Of a stretch of 64,000 bases of DNA, positions 25,371 through 32,942 are shown piece by piece. The DNA lies in NCBI GenBank assembly GCA_965658765.1, contig CBFHTO010000006.1, positions 1 to 64,000 on the forward strand, read 5' to 3'. This DNA is from Glaciecola sp965658765. Lineage in GTDB: Bacteria; Pseudomonadota; Gammaproteobacteria; Enterobacterales; Alteromonadaceae. The notes beneath the pieces are model-generated. The model was not told the DNA's origin, searched no databases, and worked only from the letters and a program-made list of their open reading frames with translations. How positions within the stretch are numbered: the first letter of the stretch is position 1; each line of letters opens with the position of its first letter. The position numbers and the translations under genes are program-made.

Positions 25371-26222
25371 TTACTTAAGGACGCTGGCAAGTGCTTCGCC
25401 TAATCGTGTGATGGTAGCAGGTGCAAGATCGCTAAACTCGATTTTGTCTTTTTCAAAGCACAGCACAACGGTTGAACCAAGCTTAAAACGTCCCATTTCT
25501 TCACCTTTTTTCAGGTGGATATTTTCATCACGATTACACCAATGCTGTACCCACTTCCCTGCCGGTGGTGTGATATTTCCTGCCCAAACAGTTTCTATAC
25601 TTGCAACAATCGTTGCGCCAACTAGCACCATTGCAACTTTGCCTACTTCGGTATCAAATATGGCTACAACTCGCTCATTGCGCGCAAATAGGCTTGGTAC
25701 ATTCGCTGCGGTGAGAGGATTGACCGAAAACAACTCGCCAGGAACATGAATAGTGTCGCTTAGTGTTCCATCTATTGGCATGTGAATGCGATGGTAGTCG
25801 CTAGGGGCAAGATAAATAGTTGCAAATTTTCCACCTTTAAACGGCGCGGCGATCTCTGGGTTGCCTCCTAATAAGCTCGTAAGGCTATAGTCATGTCCTT
25901 TTGCCTGAAATACTCTATCACCGACAATGTCACCAAATTGGCTCACACGGCCATCGACAGGATGCGCTAATTTGGAAGGGTCTTCAACAATGGGTCGGAT
26001 ATTATCTTTTAGTGGGCGAGTAAAAAATTCATTGAAAGTTTTGTAGGCTGAAGGGCTTTCAAACATCGCTTCTTGCATATTAATATTAAACGCTTTTATA
26101 AAGAGCTTTATGCACCATTGCGTAATTATGCCAGCTCTCGCAGCGGCTAAACTGCCAACTAAGCGAGACAGAAGATGTTTTGGCAAAATATATTGTATTC
26201 GGACCTTTATCCAATTAATCAC
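25371..26222 (-). CDS. psd: Phosphatidylserine decarboxylase proenzyme
   Basis: Converts phosphatidylserine to phosphatidylethanolamine at the inner membrane. The proenzyme cleaves itself at the serine of LGST (FKLGSTVVLCF near the C-terminus) to give the pyruvoyl cofactor. Other signatures are AHPVDGRVSQFGDI, YLAPSDYHRIHMP and VNPLTAANVPSLFARNERV. At 283 aa it is slightly shorter than E. coli Psd (322). It lies about 100 bp downstream of rsgA on the same strand, the conserved order in gammaproteobacteria. Confidence 0.96.
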   Translation of the reverse strand: MINWIKVRIQYILPKHLLSRLVGSLAAARAGIITQWCIKLFIKAFNINMQEAMFESPSAYKTFNEFFTRPLKDNIRPIVEDPSKLAHPVDGRVSQFGDIVGDRVFQAKGHDYSLTSLLGGNPEIAAPFKGGKFATIYLAPSDYHRIHMPIDGTLSDTIHVPGELFSVNPLTAANVPSLFARNERVVAIFDTEVGKVAMVLVGATIVASIETVWAGNITPPAGKWVQHWCNRDENIHLKKGEEMGRFKLGSTVVLCFEKDKIEFSDLAPATITRLGEALASVLK

Positions 26223-26324
26223 GATGTATCCCTATGAGAATAAAAAGTTAAGATGTTAATGTTAGTACCACAGTATTTTACGTTAAAAGCTGCTGTGAGA
26301 CAGCCAAAAACCTCATGTAAAGCA

Positions 26325-27365
26325 TTACTGTTTGATATAAGACGGGCGGTTTTGTTCTAGTGATTCAATGATTTTTAAATAACTTTCGTAACGTTGTGCG
26401 TTTATCTTGCCGTCTTTTACCGCTTGAGTTATCAAACAACCAGGGTCATTTTTATGTTTGCAATCTTTGAACTTGCAAGCTCCCAAAAACTCTCTAAATT
26501 CTACAAACCCTTCTGTGATGTCGTTTTCTTTTAAGTGCCAAAGTCCAAACTCTCGAACGCCTGGTGAGTCGATAAGCTCCCCACCGAGGTCAAACGGCAA
26601 CAATTTTGCAGCCGTTGTTGTGTGTTGCCCTAATCCAGAGTTAGTTGATACAGCGCCGATTGATTCATCTGAGCCAGGCAATAGTTCGTTGATGATACTC
26701 GACTTTCCAACACCGCTTTGGCCAACTAAGACATTGACTTTATCAATGAGAATGTTCGCAATGTCAGAAATTCCTTCCCTCGTCTTACAACTTAATAATA
26801 AAACTTTGTAGCCAATATCTCGATAAACTTTCAAATCTTCGATTAGCTTTGTTTTTTCTTCGGGGCTTAAAATTTCAATTTTATTGACCACTATTACAGG
26901 TGGCATTCTAGCCTGCTCACATGCCACTATGTAACGGTCTATTATATGTGCTGAAAAAGCGGGTAATACCGCGCTGACGACTATAATTTGGTCGATGTTT
27001 GCGGCAATCGGTTTTACGCCATCATAGTAATCTGGACGGGATAAGGTGGTTTTTCTATCATGTACAATTTCAACAATACCTCGGTCGCGTTCTTCATTGC
27101 TAAGACTGGGTCTGAATACTACTGCATCCCCGCAAACGACTGATTTAATAGTGCGCCGTATAAAGCATTTATGTAATGCACGAGCCTCATCCATGGTTTC
27201 GACAATAGCTTGTTTTCCAAAACGACTTACCACTCGACCTTCGGTCAATTCGCCAAGCAGGGCATTGTCTTGTGTATTTCTCCCCGATTTTGCCTCAAGA
27301 CGAGTACGTCTATTCTTAGCTATTTGGCGTTGTTGGTTTTTAGATAATTTTGGTTTTTTTGCCAC
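26325..27365 (-). CDS. rsgA: Ribosome small subunit-dependent GTPase RsgA
   Basis: A circularly permuted GTPase that checks 30S maturation. An OB domain (about residues 35-115) is followed by the G domain in permuted order: VVNKIE (G4), VGQSGVGKSSIINEL (G1), GLGQHTTTAAK (G2 region) and LIDSPGVREFGL (G3), then the zinc-binding knuckle (CKFKDCKHKNDPGC). I place the start at GTG 27365 with GGGAT upstream, giving a basic N-terminus AKKPKLSKNQQRQIAKNRRTRL like E. coli RsgA; a longer in-frame extension upstream is not supported. It diverges from orn. Confidence 0.96.
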   Translation of the reverse strand: MAKKPKLSKNQQRQIAKNRRTRLEAKSGRNTQDNALLGELTEGRVVSRFGKQAIVETMDEARALHKCFIRRTIKSVVCGDAVVFRPSLSNEERDRGIVEIVHDRKTTLSRPDYYDGVKPIAANIDQIIVVSAVLPAFSAHIIDRYIVACEQARMPPVIVVNKIEILSPEEKTKLIEDLKVYRDIGYKVLLLSCKTREGISDIANILIDKVNVLVGQSGVGKSSIINELLPGSDESIGAVSTNSGLGQHTTTAAKLLPFDLGGELIDSPGVREFGLWHLKENDITEGFVEFREFLGACKFKDCKHKNDPGCLITQAVKDGKINAQRYESYLKIIESLEQNRPSYIKQ

Positions 27366-27466
27366 GAGATCCCGATTGAAAATTGGCGAACATTTGTGTT
27401 CATGATACCTTGTTACAAAGAGTAAGCATAGTCGCCGACAAGCGCACATCAATATCAGGAGTCAGG

Positions 27467-28018
27467 ATGTCAGAACAATTCGCCAATGACAATTTAGTAT
27501 GGATCGACATGGAGATGACTGGGCTTGACCCAGAAACGTGTGTCGTGCTTGAAATAGCTAGTATTGTGACCGACAAGGAGTTAAACATATTAGCTCAAGG
27601 TCCAGTTATCGCCGTTCATCAGAGTGATGAAGTTCTAGAGGGAATGGATGAGTGGTGCACTAAGACACACGGTGAAAGCGGGCTGACGCAAAGATGCAAA
27701 GACAGTGATGTGTCTGTTGTCCAAGCCGCGGAACAAACCATTGAGTTCTTGAAAGACTACGTGCCATCTGGTGTTTCTCCAATGTGTGGAAATAGTATCG
27801 GCCAAGACCGAAGATTTATGGTGAAATACATGCCGACTTTGGAAGCTTACTTTCATTATCGCAATATAGATGTAAGCACTATTAAGGAGTTAGTAGCAAG
27901 GTGGCAGCCGGATATCGTGTCTGGTTTTAAGAAGAAAGGAGTTCATCTTGCCTTAGATGATATAAAAGAGTCGATCGAAGAGATGAAGTATTACCGTCAA
28001 ACGGTGTTTAAAATATAG
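27467..28018 (+). CDS. orn: Oligoribonuclease
   Basis: A DEDDh 3'-5' exonuclease that degrades two- to five-base RNA remnants and pGpG. Exo I is LVWIDMEMTGLDPE, Exo II is MCGNSIGQDRRFM and Exo III contains HLALDDIKESIEEMKYY with the DEDDh histidine. The ATG at 27467 has AGGAG upstream and yields 183 aa, the size of E. coli Orn (181). It is divergent from rsgA, as in E. coli. Confidence 0.97.
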   Translation: MSEQFANDNLVWIDMEMTGLDPETCVVLEIASIVTDKELNILAQGPVIAVHQSDEVLEGMDEWCTKTHGESGLTQRCKDSDVSVVQAAEQTIEFLKDYVPSGVSPMCGNSIGQDRRFMVKYMPTLEAYFHYRNIDVSTIKELVARWQPDIVSGFKKKGVHLALDDIKESIEEMKYYRQTVFKI

Positions 28019-28097
28019 CTAAATATCTTTGCTCTGGAAATAACAAGACGATTATTTTCTCGATTTAATGAATTATTGCCAAATACTAAAAAAAATA

Positions 28098-28125
28098 TTG
28101 ACGAGACGCGTTACATCAGTAAAAT
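28098..28125 (+). promoter_or_regulatory. sigma-70 promoter of tRNA-Gly
   Basis: TTGACG, a 16-bp spacer and TAAAAT, followed at once by the GC-rich discriminator GCGCGTCT that is typical of stable-RNA promoters under stringent control. The predicted start is about 44 bases before the tRNA. Confidence 0.7.
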
Positions 28126-28175
28126 GCGCGTCTCACTTATCAAGCCTCTGGCTTAAGTGATACCCATTCAAGTGT

Positions 28176-28251
<76 letters not shown>

Positions 28252-28271
28252 ATCTTTAATTACTCAGCGGT

Positions 28272-30182
28272 CTATTCAGACCCAAGCAACCAAACAAATT
28301 CATAAGGTCCTAGGTTCAGTGATTGTTGGCAATCTATGAGATCACGGCTTTTTAAATCTTGTGCTTTTGAGGCACCTAGTACTTCAAGTACTTGAGGCTC
28401 AATTTCTTGTTCGTGCTCGCTAAAGTTTGCGATACACAATACTTTCTCATTATTTAAAATACGCAGATAAGCGAAAGTGTGCTGTGTTGGTGAATCTAAA
28501 TAGTATGCAAGACCATTACCGAAAGGTTTGGTAGATTGTCGAACTTGTATTAATTCTTTAAGTCCATTGTATACGAATGGGTGAGCCGGGTTTTCTATAG
28601 CTTCCTTGCTGATATTTGGCCGATTGACCCATCTAGCATCATGCGCTTTACTTGGATCATCTAAGTAACTGTAGTCATTCAACACCCCTAGCTCGTCACC
28701 AGCGTAAAATAACGGTATACCGCCGATACTCAGAATTATGCTATGTACCAGCAAAATTCGCTGGTAAGCAAGACCAATTGCCTGTTGGTCCTTATTTTTC
28801 AAAGCTTGCTCTAATCCGCATAAAGAGGCAAGGCTCCCACACACGCGGCAATCGCCAGTCGACGGATTTTCGGCAAAGGCAACACCGTTGGCAAAACTGC
28901 CTTCAAATCTACCGGTGTAGAAGTTATTTAAAAAGACACGGTGGTCATTACCATTAATGCCAAGATTACCTGCCGCGTTATCGTCAAAGGTCCAGCCTAT
29001 ATCATCATGACAACGTACATAGTTTACCCATACGCACTCGCTTGAAATATTACCGGTTTTTTGCATCGAGTGAGTCAGCAAACGAGTTTTACGAGTTGCT
29101 AAACTATTCCAAATCAATGCCATCAAAAGTGGGTTGTATGATAATTGGCATTCATCTTTGTGGATGTATTTGACCACTTCATCTGGATGCACAATCGCTT
29201 CACTTTTGAAGACCAAGGCTGGAGAAACGATCTGCAAGCAACAATTAAAAGCCTGTATTAGAGAGTGCGCTTTGTCTTGGTTTTCACATGTTGTGCCCAT
29301 TTCTTTCCAAATAAAAGCAAGAGCATCGAGACGCAGAGCGTCACAGCCAACATTAGCCAAGAATAACATCTCTGAGACTATTGCATTAAATACTTCAGGA
29401 TTCGAGTAATTTAGATCCCATTGAAAGTTATTGAATGTGGTCCAAACCCACTTTTGAGACTCTGGGTTGAAGGTGAAATTACCGCGCCTGACTTGTGGAA
29501 AAATCTCTCGAAGGTTTTGTTCATATTGGTCTGGAATGGTCTTGTCCGAGAACATGTAATAGTAGTTCTGATAGTATTCGTCACCTTCTTTGGCTTTACA
29601 TGCCCATTCATGCTCGTCAGACGTATGGTTAAACACAAAGTCGAGTACCAAGTTGATATCTGCCTTATTCAATGCTTCTGCTAATGCGCTAAGATCCTGA
29701 ATAGTACCAAGAGCAGGATTGGTCTCTCGATAATTTGAAACGGCATATCCGCCATCACTATCGCTTTCGGGGGATTTATATAGAGGCATAAGGTGTAAGT
29801 AGGTGATACCTAGCTCTTTAAAATAGGGAATTCGTTGTTTTAGTGAGTCAAAGTCCCCACCATATAAATCGACATAACAAGCCATTCCAATCATTTTTTC
29901 GTCTTTATACCAGCAGGGCGAGGCAAGTTTAGATTGGTCTTTCTTTTTTAACTTCGCCGGCCTAACTTTGTAATTTTCAGCAAGCGTGGTCACCAGATTT
30001 TCAAGATGATAGTAAAAATCATATTGCCAACCATAAACATTATGAAATAGCGTAAATAAGCGCTCGAAGTGCTCTTCTAGTCGAGAAGCGAATATTGTTT
30101 TCTCAGATTTTCTTAGTTTAGGGAATGCGGATGAACGCAATATTCTATCTAGAGTAAGTTTGCTTTCTTTTTGGTAATTCAT
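28272..30182 (-). CDS. Amylosucrase or sucrose hydrolase (GH13_4)
   Basis: A 636-aa GH13 enzyme very close in motif order to amylosucrase, which splits sucrose and transfers glucose to alpha-1,4-glucan; near relatives only hydrolyse sucrose. Visible are YLHLMPLYKSPESDSDGGYA, VLDFVFNHTSDEHEWA, the nucleophile Asp in LRLDALAFIWK, the acid/base Glu in VFKSEAIVHPDE and the transition-state Asp in RCHDDIGWTF, then STGDCRVCG and PLFYAGDELGVLND. There is no signal peptide, so it acts in the cytoplasm. No sucrose porter, fructokinase or LacI regulator is adjacent, which is unusual. Hydrolase and transferase cannot be separated by eye. Confidence 0.9.
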   Translation of the reverse strand: MNYQKESKLTLDRILRSSAFPKLRKSEKTIFASRLEEHFERLFTLFHNVYGWQYDFYYHLENLVTTLAENYKVRPAKLKKKDQSKLASPCWYKDEKMIGMACYVDLYGGDFDSLKQRIPYFKELGITYLHLMPLYKSPESDSDGGYAVSNYRETNPALGTIQDLSALAEALNKADINLVLDFVFNHTSDEHEWACKAKEGDEYYQNYYYMFSDKTIPDQYEQNLREIFPQVRRGNFTFNPESQKWVWTTFNNFQWDLNYSNPEVFNAIVSEMLFLANVGCDALRLDALAFIWKEMGTTCENQDKAHSLIQAFNCCLQIVSPALVFKSEAIVHPDEVVKYIHKDECQLSYNPLLMALIWNSLATRKTRLLTHSMQKTGNISSECVWVNYVRCHDDIGWTFDDNAAGNLGINGNDHRVFLNNFYTGRFEGSFANGVAFAENPSTGDCRVCGSLASLCGLEQALKNKDQQAIGLAYQRILLVHSIILSIGGIPLFYAGDELGVLNDYSYLDDPSKAHDARWVNRPNISKEAIENPAHPFVYNGLKELIQVRQSTKPFGNGLAYYLDSPTQHTFAYLRILNNEKVLCIANFSEHEQEIEPQVLEVLGASKAQDLKSRDLIDCQQSLNLGPYEFVWLLGSE

Positions 30183-30241
30183 ATGTATCGCTCTGGCTTA
30201 ATGTTATTTCAGTAACATTAGGTTTACATCAAGTTTATATT

Positions 30242-30269
30242 TTGATAGCATAACTTAATCGATTAAGAT
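30242..30269 (+). promoter_or_regulatory. Candidate sigma-70 promoter of a putative sRNA
   Basis: TTGATA, a 16-bp spacer and TAAGAT on the plus strand, with a predicted start near 30276. It is the best pair upstream of an otherwise orphan terminator. Confidence 0.45.
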
Positions 30270-30275
30270 TTTAAA

Positions 30276-30412
30276 GTGGCAAATTGCTATTTTGTTTACA
30301 CCTTCTGTGTGAATGAAGCATCTTTAAGGATATTAATCGGTATTTTAATCTAAGAAGTGTTTCCCCTAGATTGATGTGTATGTGTTGGGGCAGCGAAGGT
30401 TGCCCCTTTTTT
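30276..30412 (+). ncRNA. Candidate small RNA, about 137 bases
   Basis: A rho-independent terminator on the plus strand at 30387-30412 has no coding gene upstream on that strand: the amylosucrase-type gene is on the other strand and the last plus-strand gene, tRNA-Gly, ends over 2 kb away. A fair promoter lies about 110 bases before it. No credible reading frame lies between. I could not match it to a known sRNA. It might instead be a leader that ends before the DUF4442 gene, 414 bp downstream. Confidence 0.45.
30387..30412 (+). terminator. Orphan rho-independent terminator
   Basis: GGGGCA-GCGAAGGT-TGCCCC followed by six T. The T-run is only on the plus strand, so it is directional. It does not serve any visible gene. 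Confidence 0.8.
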
Positions 30413-30825
30413 AAATTTTCTATCTTCTTTTTTGTTAATTCTCTATTTCTTGAATGAGTGTATACGTCTTATTGGCTTAATCGCTGACATAGTATTTATA
30501 TCCGGTGTTCGTAAAAACGATATATTAACCTTTAGTAACCTCGCTCTTTTCATTACTCCAACAAAAAATGTATGTTTGCTAAATGTTTTTTTTGAGGCTT
30601 AAACAGACGGCCGAAAGCATCATGACCACCCTTATCCCTATAATCCCTAATACATAGTTTGTTTAAGGTTGCGTGTTCGTGTAGCATCGCAACAACACAG
30701 CTTGTCAGACCAGTTGAAGTGTGCAAACAAATACTGTTGTAGGCTTTTAATATATGAATATGTGTATTTTAAGTTTTCGGCTTTCGACGACTGGCCAGCA
30801 TTCAATTAAACTTTGGTGAAACTAG
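30413..30825. other. Intergenic region before the DUF4442 gene
   Basis: About 410 bp of AT-rich DNA. It should hold the promoter of the downstream gene. I see no RNA gene, repeat or clear operator in it. Confidence 0.5.
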
Positions 30826-31314
30826 ATGAATAAAAAGAACCCCTTGCGTAAAACTGCCGAAAAGGTATTAAAACTGCCTACAAAACTATCTATGGCTGTT
30901 TTGACATTTATCTTTCGAACAAAGGTTAAATTTGTTGGCACAGCTGGCCTGAAAATCCTCAAGACTGATTTAAAGTCTGTTACGTTTTTTCAGAAAAATC
31001 GCAAAAAGGTACAAAATCACATTGGTGGAGTGCATGCGGCGGCTATGGCACTTCTTGCCGAATCAGCAACGGGCTTTGTGGTAGGCGTTAATCTTCCAGC
31101 AGGTAAACTACCACTTATTAAAAGTATGAATCTAAAATATGTGAGGCGTTCTGAAGGCTCTCTGACAGCCATCGCCCGTTTGACGAATGAACAAATAAGA
31201 CGATTAGAAGAGGAAGAAAAGGGCGATCTCATAGTAGAGGTGACAGTGTTCGACGAAAGTAAAGAGGAGCCGATTATTTGTGAGATGAATTGGGCTTGGA
31301 TAACTAAAAACTAG
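30826..31314 (+). CDS. DUF4442 hotdog-fold protein
   Basis: A 162-aa hotdog-fold protein of the DUF4442/PaaI-like thioesterase group. The core NHIGGVHAAAMALLAESATGFVVG is the long central helix region typical of the family, with His and Asp/Glu positions that would contact an acyl-CoA. The N-terminus is basic (MNKKNPLRKTAEKVLKLPTKL). A role in acyl-CoA or acyl-ACP hydrolysis is possible but not shown. The gene stands alone. Confidence 0.82.
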   Translation: MNKKNPLRKTAEKVLKLPTKLSMAVLTFIFRTKVKFVGTAGLKILKTDLKSVTFFQKNRKKVQNHIGGVHAAAMALLAESATGFVVGVNLPAGKLPLIKSMNLKYVRRSEGSLTAIARLTNEQIRRLEEEEKGDLIVEVTVFDESKEEPIICEMNWAWITKN

Positions 31315-31468
31315 CGGAATTCTTTATTCCAAATTGTGACACTTTTTTGAAGTTTTATTGTTCTTTCGCTGTTTACACACTATTTTATTGACAAGGTTTA
31401 AATTCGAGAGTATTACTGCAAATTACTCATAGTTGATTGTTTCCAATTTTATTGCGGAGTGATTGCAA

Positions 31469-31846
31469 GTGTCTAATATTAATAGAGATTCTTTACTAAA
31501 GCGAGTTTTTACAGATACAAAAAACTATCCATACGGATTTTCAAGGTCTGGTGACTTTTCTATATCGGAAAGCAAGGCATTGAGCGAGTATGGTTCATTA
31601 ATCGCCGCCCTCGTGGATGGCCATATAAAAGCTGAATCTGACGATGATCTAAATTATTTAGCCGCCGCACACGGTGAAATTGAACCACAAAATGTAGTTC
31701 AGCGGGCTTGGGTTAAATACCAAAAGCGTATTAATCGCCCTAAAACAGGCAGTATTTATGGTACGAGAAAAACGTCATCATCCGACCGTAATGAGGCCTT
31801 AGTAAATGAGCTTGACGATGATTTAGATTTGGATTTGGACGATTAA
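31469..31846 (+). CDS. maoP: Macrodomain Ori organisation protein MaoP (DUF413)
   Basis: A DUF413 protein; in E. coli MaoP binds the maoS site and shapes the Ori macrodomain. Diagnostic blocks are NYPYGFSRSGDFSISESKAL (E. coli has HYPRGFSRHGDFTI), HGEIEPQNVVQRAWVKYQKRINRPK and an acidic tail DDDLDLDLDD. I choose the GTG at 31469, because GGAG lies nine bases before it; the TTG two codons upstream is too close to that RBS. In E. coli the gene is next to ilvG operon genes, and here ilvIH is about 1 kb away, perhaps a trace of that order. Confidence 0.88.
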   Translation: MSNINRDSLLKRVFTDTKNYPYGFSRSGDFSISESKALSEYGSLIAALVDGHIKAESDDDLNYLAAAHGEIEPQNVVQRAWVKYQKRINRPKTGSIYGTRKTSSSDRNEALVNELDDDLDLDLDD

Positions 31847-31971
31847 CTCTAAGATTGCCCCAAGCTATAAACCGAGTAACAACGTTTAAAATATAATGGC
31901 GTGTTTATAAATGATACCTGCGCGTAATATTTGCGTATGCATTCTGGTTATGAGTAAACCAGGTTATTTTT

Positions 31972-32595
31972 ATGAAGCGCGTCATTTTAATTGTTTTTAT
32001 CTTTAGTTTATCAGCTTGTTCGGTGTTTGGTGACAACGGTGTGGAATCAGCACCCTATACTTTATTGTCTGAAGACAGTCAGTTAGGTGTAGAGCTAAGA
32101 AACTATGATTCGATGATACTAGTGTCAGCAAGTATGGGCGATGATGGCCAGAACAACGCGTTTAGAAAATTGTTTCGATATATATCTGGATACAACCAGG
32201 GGCAAAAAGAAATTGCCATGACTGCGCCTGTTTTTATGGATGACACCACATCGGGTACTGAAATTGCCATGACAGCACCAGTGTTCATGTCCGACAAGGT
32301 AAGCGAGCCTTCTATGTCATTTGTGATGCCAAAAGATTTTACAATTGAGAACACGCCTATACCTAAAGATCCTACCTTGAGCGTCACTGAACTGAAATCA
32401 TATAGAGTCGCTGCTATAGGTTTTAGCGGCTTTTTAAGCGACAGCAATGTCGAACACCATACCGATATTTTGAGAGACTGGATAAAGAGCAATGGTTACA
32501 AGGAAGTGGGGCCACCTGTAAAGGCCGGTTACAACGGCCCATTAACCTTGCCATTTTTAAAACATAACGAAGTCTTAATAGAAATTGAATATTAA
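31972..32595 (+). CDS. SOUL-family haem-binding-like lipoprotein
   Basis: A 207-aa envelope lipoprotein: MKRVILIVFIFSLSAC carries a lipobox (LSAC). The mature part is a SOUL/HBP domain with FRKLFRYISGYNQGQ, the EIAMTAPVFM motif twice (17 residues apart), MSFVMPKDFTIENTPIPKDP and YRVAAIGFSGF. Family members bind haem or porphyrins in some cases; many bacterial ones have no tested function. The doubled motif is common in bacterial SOUL proteins. Confidence 0.9.
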   Translation: MKRVILIVFIFSLSACSVFGDNGVESAPYTLLSEDSQLGVELRNYDSMILVSASMGDDGQNNAFRKLFRYISGYNQGQKEIAMTAPVFMDDTTSGTEIAMTAPVFMSDKVSEPSMSFVMPKDFTIENTPIPKDPTLSVTELKSYRVAAIGFSGFLSDSNVEHHTDILRDWIKSNGYKEVGPPVKAGYNGPLTLPFLKHNEVLIEIEY

Positions 32596-32942
32596 TGATA
32601 CTACTTGGGTCTGTTAAAAATCAACAGACCTTAATAAAAGTGATGATCTTTTTTGACTCACAGTTAGTGATCTGATCACATAATGAGCAAATAAGGTGTT
32701 ATCATCCGCGCTTAACTAAAATCTTGAAATGTTAAGGCTTTTTTGGATTTTTGTTGCAAGCATGTAAAGATCGAACTTATTGTCCTTATTTGCCTTGCTA
32801 AAATTGTTTAAATTAGAATATTTATCCTAATATTCCCATATATCGGGATAAACATCTCACTTTTTCCCCATTAACTGTTTTTTCTTTTCCTTTGCTAAGG
32901 TATATTTGCATTATTGGGTTTTCAGATTAAGGAGTCATTCAC
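32596..32942. other. ilvIH leader and promoter region, 347 bp
   Basis: After the hairpin, this region holds a perfect 13-bp palindrome GTGATC-T-GATCAC at 32667-32679 and AT-rich DNA up to the RBS AAGGAG before ilvI. I saw no branched-chain leader peptide with repeated Leu/Val/Ile codons, so attenuation is not evident. Lrp control, known for ilvIH in E. coli, would fit the AT-rich DNA but cannot be read from it. Confidence 0.45.
32608..32634 (+). terminator. Weak terminator-like hairpin after the SOUL gene
   Basis: GGTCTGTT-AAAAATC-AACAGACC, a perfect eight-base stem 13 bases after the stop, followed only by TTAATAAAAG. The poor T-run lowers confidence. Confidence 0.4.

Noticed and set aside
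28133..28160. Hairpin TCACTTA...AAGTGA between orn and tRNA-Gly as a terminator
   Set aside because: The stem is imperfect, has no T-run and lies within the predicted tRNA leader.
32209..32300. Repeated EIAMTAPVFM motif in the SOUL lipoprotein, 17 residues apart
   Set aside because: A doubled KIAMTAPV-like motif is common in bacterial SOUL proteins, so it is a family feature, not a recent duplication.
32667..32679. CRP site upstream of ilvI
   Set aside because: GTGA and TCAC halves are separated by five bases where CRP needs six between TGTGA and TCACA.
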